This document shows, piece after piece, positions 22,031-32,073 of a stretch of DNA of 64,000 nucleotides. The notes below the pieces were generated by a model. The model was not told where the DNA came from and ran no database searches. It saw only the letters and a program-made list of their open reading frames with translations. Made by a program: the position numbers and the translations under genes. Location: contig OY783195.1 of the NCBI GenBank assembly GCA_963678675.1, positions 20,106,912 to 20,170,911 on the forward strand, given 5' to 3'. Positions within the stretch are counted from its first letter, which is position 1. Every line of letters begins with the position of its first letter. Source of the DNA: Xiphydria camelus (taxonomy: Eukaryota; Arthropoda; Insecta; Hymenoptera; Xiphydriidae).

Positions 22031-22765
22031 TGATATCCTTATTTTCATAAACATAGTTGCTCTTCAGGTTTTTGGGGTCGCTGATTTCAAATTTGCTATC
22101 AGATTTTCAAAATTCAAAATGGTGGATCCAATATGGCGGACCAAATTTGTAAAACTGACTCCGATCATGGTGAAAATTGGTATACATGGGTTTTTGGGGT
22201 CGCTGATTTCGAATTTGCTATTAGATTTTTATGTTTATCAGCAACAAAGAACTGTTTTCTGAGTTACCACTCATAAGGACCGAATTAGGCGTTCCAATCA
22301 TCGGAATTCGCTGTCTCAATTTTCAATACTAACAACGAATTAGGAATCAAGGACCCCAAAAACCAATGTGCATCGAATTTCACCATGATTAGAGTCAATT
22401 TTGATAATTTCGACTGTAATATTGAGTTCGCTACTTGGAATTTTAAAAATATAATAACACATTTATATAAAGCATCACGAGATACCCATGTGTGCCAACT
22501 TTTACCAAGATCAGAGTCAACTTCGGTACTTTTGTCCGCTATATTGGATGCGCTATCTTGACTTTTAAAAATCTAATAGCAAATTCGAAATCAGCGACCC
22601 CAAAAACCCATGTATACCAATTTTCACCATGATCGGAGTCAATTTTACAAATTTGGTCCGCCATGTTGGATCCGCCATTTTGAATTTTGAAAATCTGATA
22701 GCAAATTTGAAATCAACGACCCCAAAAACCTGAAGGACAACTATGTTTATGGAAATAAGGTCAGT
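22031..22765. repeat. Palindromic element with repeated GTTTTTGGGGTCGCTGATTT units
   Basis: CCTGATATCCTTATTTTCAT at 22031 mirrors ATGTTTATGGAAATAAGGTC near 22745-22762. Each ~195 bp arm carries two copies of the unit TTTTTGGGGTCGCTGATTTC-AATTTGCTAT about 120 bp apart. The middle (22230-22560) is more diverged. No transposase; open frames are arm artefacts. Confidence 0.8.
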
Positions 22766-22915
22766 CAAATAAAGTAATCATCATCATGTTCAAAGAATTA
22801 TGATGATAATCTAGGTGGCATGTATTAAATATGCCACCGTGCTTGTAAGGGATAAGATACGTAACTTATAATTTCGTGTTTAAAATAAAAAGATAAATTT
22901 GAAAATTGGAATGTA

Positions 22916-23649
22916 CCGTAAAACGGGGCAACTTCGACACTTTTTAAAGGTTTTTTGAGACTTGCGCCTTTCTATATTTTTTTTACAAACAAGTGTGTAT
23001 CGGACGTGCCCAATGTGGAAATTCTGCATCATATACAATGAATTTTATTTGAAAATGTTGAACCGTTTGCGAGTTAGGGGGTTATTTATTAGGTGTCGAA
23101 GTTGCCCGCAGTTGTGTCCAACTTCGACATGTTCCTAATTTATATAATAAGTCGAAGTAGACCATGTATTAAGGCAATTTCAACACCTAATATTGTAAAT
23201 ACAAGTTAATATAGCCCTGTTTATCAATGTACCCTTTGATTATTATCCGAATATCCAGCTTAGTCAGTGGATACGACCATTTCACTAAGTCGCTTATTGT
23301 ATCGACAATCAGTTGCTCCTCACGCGGTTTTAAAGCTGTTGGGTGGCCTACCGAGTGCATGTGCCGTCCATGGAACTTATCTAGAAGAGTTACCCGTGGC
23401 ACACCATATTTTCTGCTCGCCCCTGCCACCGTCATACCCCCCACAACATCTGTCAAATCATTTTCAATAGCTTGACCCACCACTTTTCGCACTTTTCTCG
23501 GCATTTTTTCAACAATAAACCCTTCAGCAACAAGTGTAAACAAGTGTCAACCCTAACCTCACTTTTGCTCACCATAAAAAATATAATATCTAGAAGTGTC
23601 GCGCCGATGTCGAAGTTGCCCCAAGTGTCGAAGTTGCCCCGTTTGACGG
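22916..23649 (-). mobile_element. Pogo-type element, internally deleted, TA target site
   Basis: CCGTAAAACGGGGCAACTTC at 22916 pairs with GAAGTTGCCCCGTTTGACGG ending 23649, TA on both sides. A second AAGTTGCCCC motif just inside the right end shows the usual subterminal duplication. It encodes only a DNA-binding N-terminus (23187-23504), so it is non-autonomous. Confidence 0.85.
23187..23504 (-). CDS. Truncated pogo transposase: DNA-binding part only
   Basis: Reading from the ATG at 23504: MPRKVRKVVGQAIENDL, VAGASRKYGVPRVTLLDKF (pipsqueak-type helix-turn-helix, residues about 3-45), then LKPREEQLIVDTISDLVKW (start of the CENP-B-type helix-turn-helix). The open frame ends after ~105 codons with no DDE catalytic domain. 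Such a product could in principle still bind the element's terminal repeats, but expression is not shown. Calling it a CDS is conditional; a relic is equally likely. Confidence 0.55.
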   Translation of the reverse strand: MPRKVRKVVGQAIENDLTDVVGGMTVAGASRKYGVPRVTLLDKFHGRHMHSVGHPTALKPREEQLIVDTISDLVKWSYPLTKLDIRIIIKGYIDKQGYINLYLQY

Positions 23650-23760
23650 TATCTATTATTATTAGTTTACATGGTGTCCTAATACTAGTATTTGAAGTAT
23701 TTTCGACGATAATATTATAACATGTTTATGTAATCTACTCATTTTGAAATTTGTTTATAT

Positions 23761-25041
23761 GGGGCGAATCGGATCACGTTATTCGGGGTGAATCGGATCA
23801 TTCTGTTTCTTCATTCTAGTATCTTTATGATTATAAATATGATAGTTATTTATTTATAGATGGTTCGTACGTACTTAAGAAAGACCAATCAAGGATCATG
23901 GTGTCCAGAAAAAATGAAAGAAGCAGAGAATCTTTTGAAATTGAGCTCGTTCTGCTACCCCCACACACATCTCATGCTCTCCAGCCGCTTGACGTGTCAT
24001 TTTTTAAACCGTTAAAAACTTATTATCACCAGCAAGCAACGATATGGCAACATTCAAACACGGGTAAAGGAATCAGCAAAGTTGTTTTCGGGGGCTTATT
24101 AAAGCATGCTTGGAACTCAGCAGCTACCGTTGGGAATGCTGCAAAACGCTTTGAGAAGACAGGAATATATCCTTGGTATCCCAATGCAATACAGAGTCAC
24201 AAATTTATCTGGGATAATACCACAAATGTAGGATCTGAAACTGAAATGAAAGGTTCACTGAAATGCCATCAGCAAGTAATAATGCACTACAATCTACTAG
24301 TGCAAGCACTAAAGTCTCTGACACCCTAACAGAACTCCTTCCATCACTTGCAAAAAACATGATTGTTAAGAGCCGTCAGATAGCCACAAAACCAATCTTA
24401 CATTTGACATCACTTGAAAATAAGACAAAACTTCTTAAAAAAGAAGAGAAGAAAGTAAAAGCTGCAGTAAACAAGAAAAATATTAAAGTCAAGAAAAAGA
24501 TTGAAGCAAATAAAAAAAATTTGAAGAATAAGAAAAAGAATAAAGCAACTCCAGGGAACAAGATTAAGGGTAGAAACAATCCATCAAGAGAATGGCACTG
24601 TATTTATTGCATAGAAAAATTTGTTCATCCACCTTCAGAGGACTGGATACAGTGCAATGCTTGTGAAGAGTGGTGCCATGAGAATTGTGCTAATAGAGGC
24701 GACAAAAAAGGACAATATATTTGCGAATCATGTGTCCATTAACTCCATTACCATTGAATTATATTTTTTTGAGTTCATTCCAAACAATTTATAACAAGAA
24801 CTTCAATTTTTTCAGAGGCTTTTGAGTGATCCGATTCGCCCCAATTTCTGGGGCGAATCGGATATTTTTTACTATTTTGTTTTATGTTTATAGAAGAAAG
24901 AATTTTACGTTTGTTTATATTTCTTTGTGTTAATGTTCAAGTCAAATGTGTACTAGAAACGAATTTATAATAGAAATTTTGCTTCGTAATATTGGACTAT
25001 TGTTTTTTTACCATTAAACAGAAAGTGATCCGATTCGCCCC
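23761..25041 (+). mobile_element. Second pogo-type element with PHD-finger transposase, deletion derivative
   Basis: GGGGCGAATCGGATCAC at 23761-23777 is exactly mirrored at 25025-25041; further copies of the motif lie just inside each end (GGGGTGAATCGGATCA at ~23795; CCGATTCGCCCC and GGGGCGAATCGGAT at ~24830-24860). On the right a TA lies five bases out; the left flank is TAT, so the target duplication is not clean. It sits 110 bp from the first pogo element. Confidence 0.75.
23860..24742 (+). pseudogene. Pogo-type transposase with C-terminal PHD finger; central deletion and frameshift
   Basis: The start at 23860 reads MVRTYLRKTNQGSWCPEKM, a typical pogo N-terminus, and then breaks at about 23925. 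From there a different frame gives LPPHTSHALQPLDVSFFKPL (the third catalytic aspartate in QPLD) and the FEKTGIYPW motif. The helix-turn-helix and first two catalytic aspartates are deleted. A further frameshift near 24255 leads into 24263-24742: a lysine-rich linker, then a Cys4-His-Cys3 PHD finger (WHCIYC, CNACEEWCHENC, CESC). Insect pogo-like transposases with a terminal PHD finger are known; the finger may contact histone tails. This copy is inactive. Confidence 0.8.
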
Positions 25042-25557
25042 GGTCTACCCTACTCGATTACACTTTTTTGTACCCGCTACTTTGGCTTATCATTACGGAA
25101 CTTTTTCAATCTAAAATTCAGTAGATACCGCCGGTATTAGCATTATCCAAAGCGTACCACAAGAAGCTTACACGGTCGGATTTACGCTTCGCTGTCTACC
25201 TCTCCATCTGTGAGTCATTCAGTTAATCTGTCTGTCTATCTATTTATGCAGCAATTTGCGTCCACAAAGATGGGACTCTGCGATTCGTCACTCTACTAGT
25301 ATTTTTTGACTCTAAACTTTCTCTAGAGCGTGAGAGGGATAGGGAGTTAATACCATGTATGTATTATCACCCTTGTTCCGTAGAACGTCTTGTAAATGTT
25401 GTTGCACGTTTATGGAATTATGTATTACCGCCTGCGAGATTGTTTGCCAAATTTGGATGAGAGTGTGCGCTAAATCCCTCCAATTTTGGATTTAGGTTGA
25501 AAAAATTCCGTAATGATAAATTAGCGGATACAAATAAATGTAACAGAGTACCACCTA
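25042..25557. other. Gene-free stretch
   Basis: No supportable gene. A short (TCTG/TCTA) pyrimidine-rich patch occurs around 25205-25245. Probably intron. Confidence 0.5.
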
Positions 25558-26073
25558 CAGTCTGTGTCAGAAAAACGTGTACGCGATTTTTTTTAAGTAC
25601 AAGAGATCTCTGTCTTTCTTTCGGGATGCGACTGTACCGTCAGAGGGCTGTGGCACAAACACCGATTCATTTTAGTATCGCTCGAGACCTCGAAGTGGAA
25701 GAGTAAATGAGTGCCAAGTACGCGAAGCGTTTTGAGGCAGTTTTCCTTTGCAAACACCCAAAGGGACCTAAATTATCGTTTTCAGCGGCTGCGAAAGCAA
25801 TTAAAAAGTCAAAAAGTCGTTGCAAAGTGGGTCGAGCGGTTTGAGGTGTATAAAAACGTCGATGACTATGATGAAGCGAGCAACCACAGAAAAGTAGGAA
25901 AAACTAGTTGAAAGTATGCCCAGAAGGCTATACTCGAAAAGGATGGCGATTACACGACTTACTAAATAATTGTGCCGTGTAAAATGTGATATACTTTCAT
26001 GTAAAAAAAGTTACAAACAAATATCTTTTGTACTTTAAAAAAAATCGCGTACACGTTCTTCTGACACAGACTG
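25558..26073 (+). mobile_element. 516 bp Tc1-like element remnant, TA target site
   Basis: CAGTCTGTGTCAGAAAAACG at 25558 pairs with the complement ending CTGACACAGACTG at 26073; inverted repeats are ~40 bp and both ends are flanked by TA. Inside is only the N-terminus of a transposase. Confidence 0.85.
25707..25911 (+). pseudogene. N-terminal fragment of a Tc1-like transposase
   Basis: From the ATG at 25707: MSAKYAKRFEAVFLCKH, LSFSAAAKAIKKSKS; then a one-base shift near 25815 into VAKWVERFEVYKNVDDY. This is a helix-turn-helix N-terminus of the Tc1/mariner group. It stops at 25911 without any catalytic domain. Frameshifted and truncated. Confidence 0.65.
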
Positions 26074-26214
26074 TACATCCTCCATTGTGGAAGAACAAAG
26101 AGTGATCCCTTAATTCATTTTTCCATTTTGGTCGATTCAACAAGTAAAACATATCAAGATAAAAATCCTAGACACTTTCTCAGGTACTCATTTTAATTAG
26201 GAGAATCTATACTT

Positions 26215-26405
26215 TAGGGTGCCGTTAAGTTTGCAATATTTCGATAATATTTCATAAAGTTACATCGAGTAGAACCAAAAATGGGAAATATGAAATTTTT
26301 TTAACGTAATCTTAAAATGGATATTATGCCATTAAAATTAGTATAAATTGGAAACCAATAAGTGCGTTATAAAGGGCAAATTCCAATCTTTCGATTGACC
26401 GGTAA
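26215..26405. repeat. Repeat arm, inverted partner of 21460-21627, empty-site allele
   Basis: ACGTAATCTTAAAATGGATA and ATGCCATTAAAATTAGTATA mirror the arm at 21.5 kb. The AACTTAACGG equivalent here (CCGTTAAGTTTGC on the + strand, 26222) lacks the TTAA mini-element. Confidence 0.8.
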
Positions 26406-27602
26406 TCAAAATTCGTACGATAATTAGTTGTCTTGTCATGAGCGTCCAAATTGGCGGAGTCGGTTTTTATGTCGGCAATGAATAAATCAGTAAAAAAAAT
26501 CGTAGAATGATTCACAAAGAAGCAAATTAAAGCAGAAGAACTACGCTTTATAACGCAGTGAACGAAACTTAGCTACGATTTTTTTGCACTCCGTGTGCGT
26601 TGCCAAAGTTGAAGAAAGATCGTTTCATTTGTCGGGTGTCGCTCTTCAACTGCATAACTTTAAAATTAATAAAGATTTTAGAAATCTGAAAAATGATTCT
26701 GGAAGCTGAAACTTCAACCTTCAAAATTCTCAGTCAATGGATTGAAATTGTATCATTTTTAACAAAGTTACAGCCAGTTGAAAATGGCCTTCTTTTTCGT
26801 GGAATATAAGTTAGTAATCCCTTAATTGTTTTGCTGAATTTATTTTAGTCATCTTTACGAATCAAGTGCTGTCTAGTCCACACCTATATTGATTAAATGA
26901 TAAAGATCGTTTTATTCTCTATAGAAACCGTATCATTGAAAATACCCGAGAAATTAGGGTAGGTATTTACAAAGTTGTATTGAGAGAAGGGGGGTCAGAA
27001 TTTAAGTACTGTTTATTAAAAATAACAAGGAAATGGTATCTCGTCGTGCTTTCTTATGCGAATGCAAATGATACGGTAATATCTCAACAAACATCTTATG
27101 TATAATCATACCAAGAGGATATATTATATAAGAAATTATCATATGATTATATTACATTCATTTTAAGAAAATACGATGTGGTACTAGGTTCTTATAATTT
27201 CTAGTCATACTATAGAAGTTTGAATCGCCCTTTTCACTGTATGGATTACGAGAAATCGAGGAAGAGATGTTTATTAAATTTTGTATATTTATTTATTCAA
27301 AATATATACTTCTAAAGATACATAGCAGGATTTGTATAGGTACTTAAACTTAGAACAGTGTACACGGGTACGTGGTATTCGTGTGGCAGTCGGAAGAAAG
27401 CGCTCTAACTTTTGTCTGTAATTTTATTTTTATTTTCATAGTATGTGAAAAAGAAACGCTGGACTGCAAGCTATACACAGGAATTGCTTAAAATTTGAGT
27501 TATTAAATAGTTAGCCATCTACGAGCTGTAAAATTAGAGCCATGTCAAGAAAAACCGAAAAAAAAGTCACTGTTCATTAACTCTACTGTGTGTACTGTTA
27601 TA
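26406..27602. other. Gene-free intron-like stretch
   Basis: 1.2 kb with no inverted repeats or coding sequence recognised. AT-rich with short open frames only. Confidence 0.5.
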
Positions 27603-28152
27603 CAGGGTGACATGATTTGCATGACCACCCCCTGTAACATTTTAATAAGGGTTCGAATCGAAAATCGTCGTGGAACTTTTTTGTAAGATTTTGATTCAAC
27701 TCTTTAATAGCGGTTAGGGATTTTCCATAGTAAGTCTGGCTTACATGGAATAAAAATTACTTTTACCACCAGAGATATTATTGGGAAAAGTGCTTTACAG
27801 GTATTCTTCAGGAAGCAAAACTAAATACAAATCATACGGGGTAAAATAGGGGTTGCCGTGCTATAACGGAGTTATCACAGCTTAAAAATCGGATTTTTTT
27901 TTAACCAATTTCGCTCTCGGATACAAATCGTTCCTGTGAGAGAATGCCTACTTCACATCTCTTACATCATCCTCGGCGCTTGGTTTTCCAGAGATTTACT
28001 CATGATTAGGTACTTTGTTCGTAAAAGACCCTTCAAAAAAATGTAGTACTCTATCCGCGAGTTCGAGAATTTCCCCCCCCCCCCACCCTTTCACATTTTA
28101 AAAGAGCCTGAAATAGCAATATTTAAACGGATCATCGAATCAAAATGAAACT

Positions 28153-28404
28153 TCTTAAGATAATACTTCTGTTGCCTATAGTAGTTTAAAATTAATTTAA
28201 CTTAACTTTCACTAGGTAATAATCAGGTGAAACAACAGGGGATAATGGTTGATAGAGTTATAGATATAAATAGGGAATTCAAGTATCTGTGGGTCATTAC
28301 GTCTCTGAAGAGGGCTCGAAGAGGAACTGAAATGTCAGACGTGTATTGATTCTTGTTGTTGTTTGGCCTGATTATTACCTAGTGAAAGTTAAGTTAAATT
28401 AATT
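28153..28404. mobile_element. 252 bp insertion in the left arm, 13 bp direct duplication
   Basis: Flanked by TCAAAATGAAACT on both sides (28140-28152 and 28405-28417). The other arm of the giant palindrome has this sequence once (near 32530), so it preserves the empty site. The insert contains an inverted pair AAATTAATTTAACTTAACTT / AAGTTAAGTTAAATTAATTT with CACTAGGTAATAATCAGG inside. Class unknown. Confidence 0.75.
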
Positions 28405-29063
28405 TCAAAATGAAACTGCAGAAATATGAATAAAGTAGTTTTCTAACGAATATAATGCTTCCTTCCTAGAACATGACATCCACTTCTTTGAATTCTAGTA
28501 GAAAGAACAGTAGCAGCAATTATCCCCTGGTAGGGATATGCGGTCTACATCTTGAGGAACAGGAATTATTCGTAGATACAAGATTTCAGAGACCAGGTAA
28601 ATCGTCTACGTGCACCGCACCATAGTTTTAGAAGTCTAGATGCACCGTATTCAAAATTCTAGGAACTAGATAAATTGCGTCGTCTTTTCCGATGTCTAAG
28701 TCACCGCACCGTAGTTTTAAATGTCTAGATGCACCTTAATCAAGATTTCAGGATTCAGGTAAATCGCGTCATCTTTTTCGATTTCCACGTACATCGTTCT
28801 AGCTTTGAAGACCCAAAGTACACTGGGACTCCGGATATCATGAATCGACTCACCTCATTCCTAAAAAATACGTCTCAGTATACTTAGGTCTTCAAAATTA
28901 CGGTGTAATGTACGTGGATACCAGAAAATATGATGCGATTTACCTGCTTTCTGGAATTTTAAATATGATGCATCTAGACCTCTAAAACTACGGCACGGAA
29001 CACCTGGACTAGAAATTTTGGAACGATTCACTTGGTTCCTGGAAAGTCACTGAACTCTATAAT

Positions 29064-29248
29064 AACTAGAAGAGGCACTGCGCTCTCTAGCGCGTGCCGA
29101 CAAGGTTAATCATTTAAGGGCTCTCTGTCCTTGTCCTACCGCATGCGCACGCATGGACAGAGAGAGAGAGACAGGTACTCAACAACATCAGTCTGTCCTT
29201 TCCACGTTCACCATACACAAGCTCTAGTAGGCAGTGCCTCTTCCAGTT
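29064..29248. mobile_element. ~185 bp MITE
   Basis: AACTAGAAGAGGCACTGC at 29064 mirrors GCAGTGCCTCTTCCAGTT ending 29248; inner CTCTAG / CTCTAG also pair. A GA tract lies inside at 29158-29171. No coding sequence. Confidence 0.75.
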
Positions 29249-29565
29249 TATATATAAAGTTTAGTATGGAAAGTACGTCACAGTATACTTAGATTTTCAA
29301 AACTATACGGTGCGATGTACGTAGATACCGAAAAAGACGATGTTATTTACCTGGTATTCACGTACGTCGTATGATAGATCTGAAGACTTAGGGAGAGCGC
29401 TCACCAATGTGGCGTGGCATATGACGTAGCACCGACACGGCAGTAGCATGACAGTGGCGTTGCATGCTTTTCAGAGGAGCGCCCGCCAAAGTGGCGTAAC
29501 ACGGCAGTAGCATGACAGTGGCGTTGAATGATTTTAAGTTGAACGCAGATAAAAGTGTAGTGGCA

Positions 29566-29694
29566 ATGGCGAAGATATCGTCCATGGAAGACGAAGATAT
29601 GTTGGCAGTTGTAAACTTAATCAATATTAACCAAAATCTCTCGAGTATCTCGAGTACAGAGCGGAAAAGGAAAGTGGTGAAATTTACTACCTAG
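29566..29694 (+). pseudogene. Possible Harbinger nuclease N-terminus
   Basis: A 42-codon frame from ATG 29566: MAKISSMEDEDMLAVVNLI, then STERKRKVV and a stop. PIF/Harbinger nucleases often start with an acidic stretch, a hydrophobic run and then a basic RKKRR-like segment, and the host element has Harbinger hallmarks. The catalytic domain is absent, so assignment rests on context and a weak pattern. Confidence 0.4.
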
Positions 29695-29832
29695 AAAATT
29701 TTCATTGTAAGAAAAATACAATTATCTGCGGTCCGAGTTTAATTGGGGAACATGACGTCGTAGTTCGACATAAAGAAGTTTAATTTTTTCTATAATAAAA
29801 TATTTCTTATTATTATATTAGATTTATAACTT

Positions 29833-30455
29833 ACTAGCAGCCCGTCCCGGCTTCGCACTGGTAGATTGTGGATTGATTTTGTCCGTCCACCATTGTTTAA
29901 ATACATTTTTAATACAAAACTTTTAGTATTTTTCCCGGGCTACGCAATGGTCATATTGGATTTGACCTTGACCATGACCTTCAAGGTTATATCAAGGTCA
30001 AATTAATTTTTTTTTCACGTTCAAATGTGTCCTTGACCATTTTTTTCATGTTACCTTTATTGTCAGCGGAGGTCAAATTTAGGTCAAGTATAGTTCGACT
30101 TTTTGAACACCCTGTATAAGATTTACTAACTCAGAAACCTTCGCGGATATGCGTCCAACTGTTCCCCAAATTTTCATCGCAATCGGATGAACGATTTAGG
30201 AAGGCATAATAATCATCCGTACCGGTACTTTTTGAACACCCTGTATAAGATTTACTAACTCAGAAACCTTCGCGGGCATGCGTCCAACCATTCCCCAAAG
30301 TTTCATCGCAATCGGATGAACGGTTTAGGAAGGCATTTGATATTACCTTAAAGGTCACGGTCAAGGTCTAATCCAATACGACCACTGGGTAGCCAAGGGA
30401 AAATCCTTAAAGTTTTGTATTAAACATTTTTCTCTAAAATGTTTTCCCGTTGAGA
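29833..30455. repeat. ACTAGCAGCCCGTCCCGG repeat, copy with two 129 bp units
   Basis: Starts ACTAGCAGCCCGTCCCGGCT, same as 52325. Two 129 bp units (TTGAACACCCTGTATAAGAT at 30103 and 30232) are followed by an inverted copy of the element's own front (GGTCAAGGTCTAATCCAATA near 30360 mirrors TATTGGATTTGACCTTGACC near 29955). So this copy folds back, unlike the 52.3 kb copy. Non-coding. Confidence 0.8.
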
Positions 30456-31254
30456 TAATCCAGCTTGCGCGAATAGTATGCGTAGTAGCGCCACACACAC
30501 ACTGACGCAGTCACATCTACATGACTTACGTCTGACGCTCAATTTCCCAGGAAGGTCGTACCGCAGAGCCATAGCATAGATGTTTACACATCAAAAAGAT
30601 GAAGATGCTTGAGAGGGGTTTTTAGCGTAAACGAGGAGTCTGTCCCGTGATAAAGGAGAAATCGATGGAGGCATTCGGAGTTCGCACCGAAGGGCACAGT
30701 ACCTATACACGTTAATAGTACGTGGCGCGTTAGTAGCACGCGGCAATAGTATCTTATGTCATTAGGCGGAAATCCGAGGTTTTTTCAGATTGTGTTTAAT
30801 TACAATCAATCTCTTAAAAATCCGAAGATTTCAGCCCAATGACATATACTATTTTTTCTCACGAATGCCCATTTCTCAAAACAAAACAAACAGAAGTATA
30901 CACGGCTCATTTCACATTGCGTTTATCAGTTTGGAAAAAGGACCCACTCCGGAATAAGCAATCTTTTGACAGCCTGCGGACTCCCGGTCGGTGTCACGCT
31001 GGAAAAATGCCATCTTACGGTCTGAAAATAGGCTGGAAAAGGCCTCGTGATGGGCATGAGTGAGGAAAAAAGTAGAACCGGTAGAAGCAGTGACGTGACA
31101 TGCCACTAGCACGTTTCTGGCTGCGCTATTTCAGTATGCGCCGATTCATTTATTACTATTGGTTTCAACTTGAAGTAACATGCTAGATGATTGTTACTTG
31201 CCTTTTACGCGTTACGTCATATGCCACGCCACTTTGGTGGCCGCTCTCCCTTAA

Positions 31255-31925
31255 AGTAGTATGGTCATGAATCGATTTCCAAGATTTAAATATGAAATAA
31301 TTATGTATGCAAGCTAATATCAATAGAAACCTCCTGGTGCAATTTGGGATAGATTGACCGTTTAGTATGTCTGATAAAAATTAATTACCGAGTAGAAAAT
31401 AACCCAGTCTTATGGGCAAGACACATTTCTTTTGGGGTTTGTATGTAAAATCCAAGATTAAAATATAAAAAATATACCAAAAAACGGGAAAAAAAAACAA
31501 AAATTTACACCCATTGATGAAAATTATTGACCGTCTGATATTTTAGTTATAACTAATTTCTACTTCTCGGTGTTCGGAAATAGCGCGTCGACTAGATGCG
31601 GCAACGTCGCGTCAGTGGAGTGGGTTCAAGCGTGCATTTCAGAACTCGTTTTCCCCACGATATACTCAAACGTTTGAGTGTATCGTGGTTTTCTCTACTG
31701 GACCACGAGCCCATTGATAATATGCGTTGCCACACATAAAAAGACGCTAGTCAAAGGAGGCACATTATTTGAATAATAAGTGAAAAATAATCAAAATAAT
31801 CGACTAATTCTTATGGTCATAAATTTTATAATTCACAAAGAGAATTTCCAATTATAAATCATAGTTTTTTGATGACTTTTTTTACGGACACTCAACGATT
31901 ACTTTGGAGAGTGACCATACTACTT
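31255..31925. mobile_element. 671 bp TTAA-flanked element (piggyBac-like), with internal hairpin
   Basis: AGTAGTATGGTCA at 31255 and TGACCATACTACT ending 31925 are exact 13 bp inverted termini with TTAA on each side. The left TTAA overlaps the right TTA of the Harbinger-like element, so the latter probably inserted into the TTA of this duplication. A 17 bp-arm hairpin (CCACGATATACTCAAAC and its mirror, 31654-31687) lies inside. No gene. Confidence 0.8.
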
Positions 31926-31984
31926 TAAGTATACTGCGACATCCTTCTCAAATACCACGTGAACTGCTTCGCGATTTCGAAAGT

Positions 31985-32073
31985 CCATATATCGTTACCT
32001 CAATATAGGTTTGTTCAATATCCACCTTTTAGGAATGGGACATTGAACAAACCTATATTGGGGTGACGATATA
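31985..32073. repeat. Hairpin with ~35 bp arms
   Basis: ATATCGTTACCTCAATATAG ... TGTTCAATATCC pairs with GGACATTGAACA ... CTATATTGGGGTGACGATAT. Non-coding. Confidence 0.85.

Larger units (their letters stand above)
29391..31250 (+). mobile_element. PIF/Harbinger-like element, TTA target duplication
   Basis: GGGAGAGCG at 29391 and CGCTCTCCC ending 31250 are terminal, with GTGGCGTGGCATATGACGTA mirrored by TACGTCATATGCCACGCCAC further in. TTA flanks both ends (29388-29390; 31251-31253), the three-base duplication of PIF/Harbinger. It carries a short nuclease-N-terminus-like frame (29566-29694), a repeat insertion (29833-30455) and the 30928-31068 dispersed segment. Non-autonomous. Confidence 0.75.

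Noticed and set aside
24376..24579. Hydrophobic, phenylalanine-rich minus-strand frame suggesting a membrane protein
   Set aside because: Antisense of the lysine-rich linker of the PHD-type transposase (AAA read as TTT).
31560..31700. tRNA or structural RNA at the CCACGATATACTC hairpin
   Set aside because: A single simple stem without cloverleaf elements; lies inside a TTAA-flanked element.
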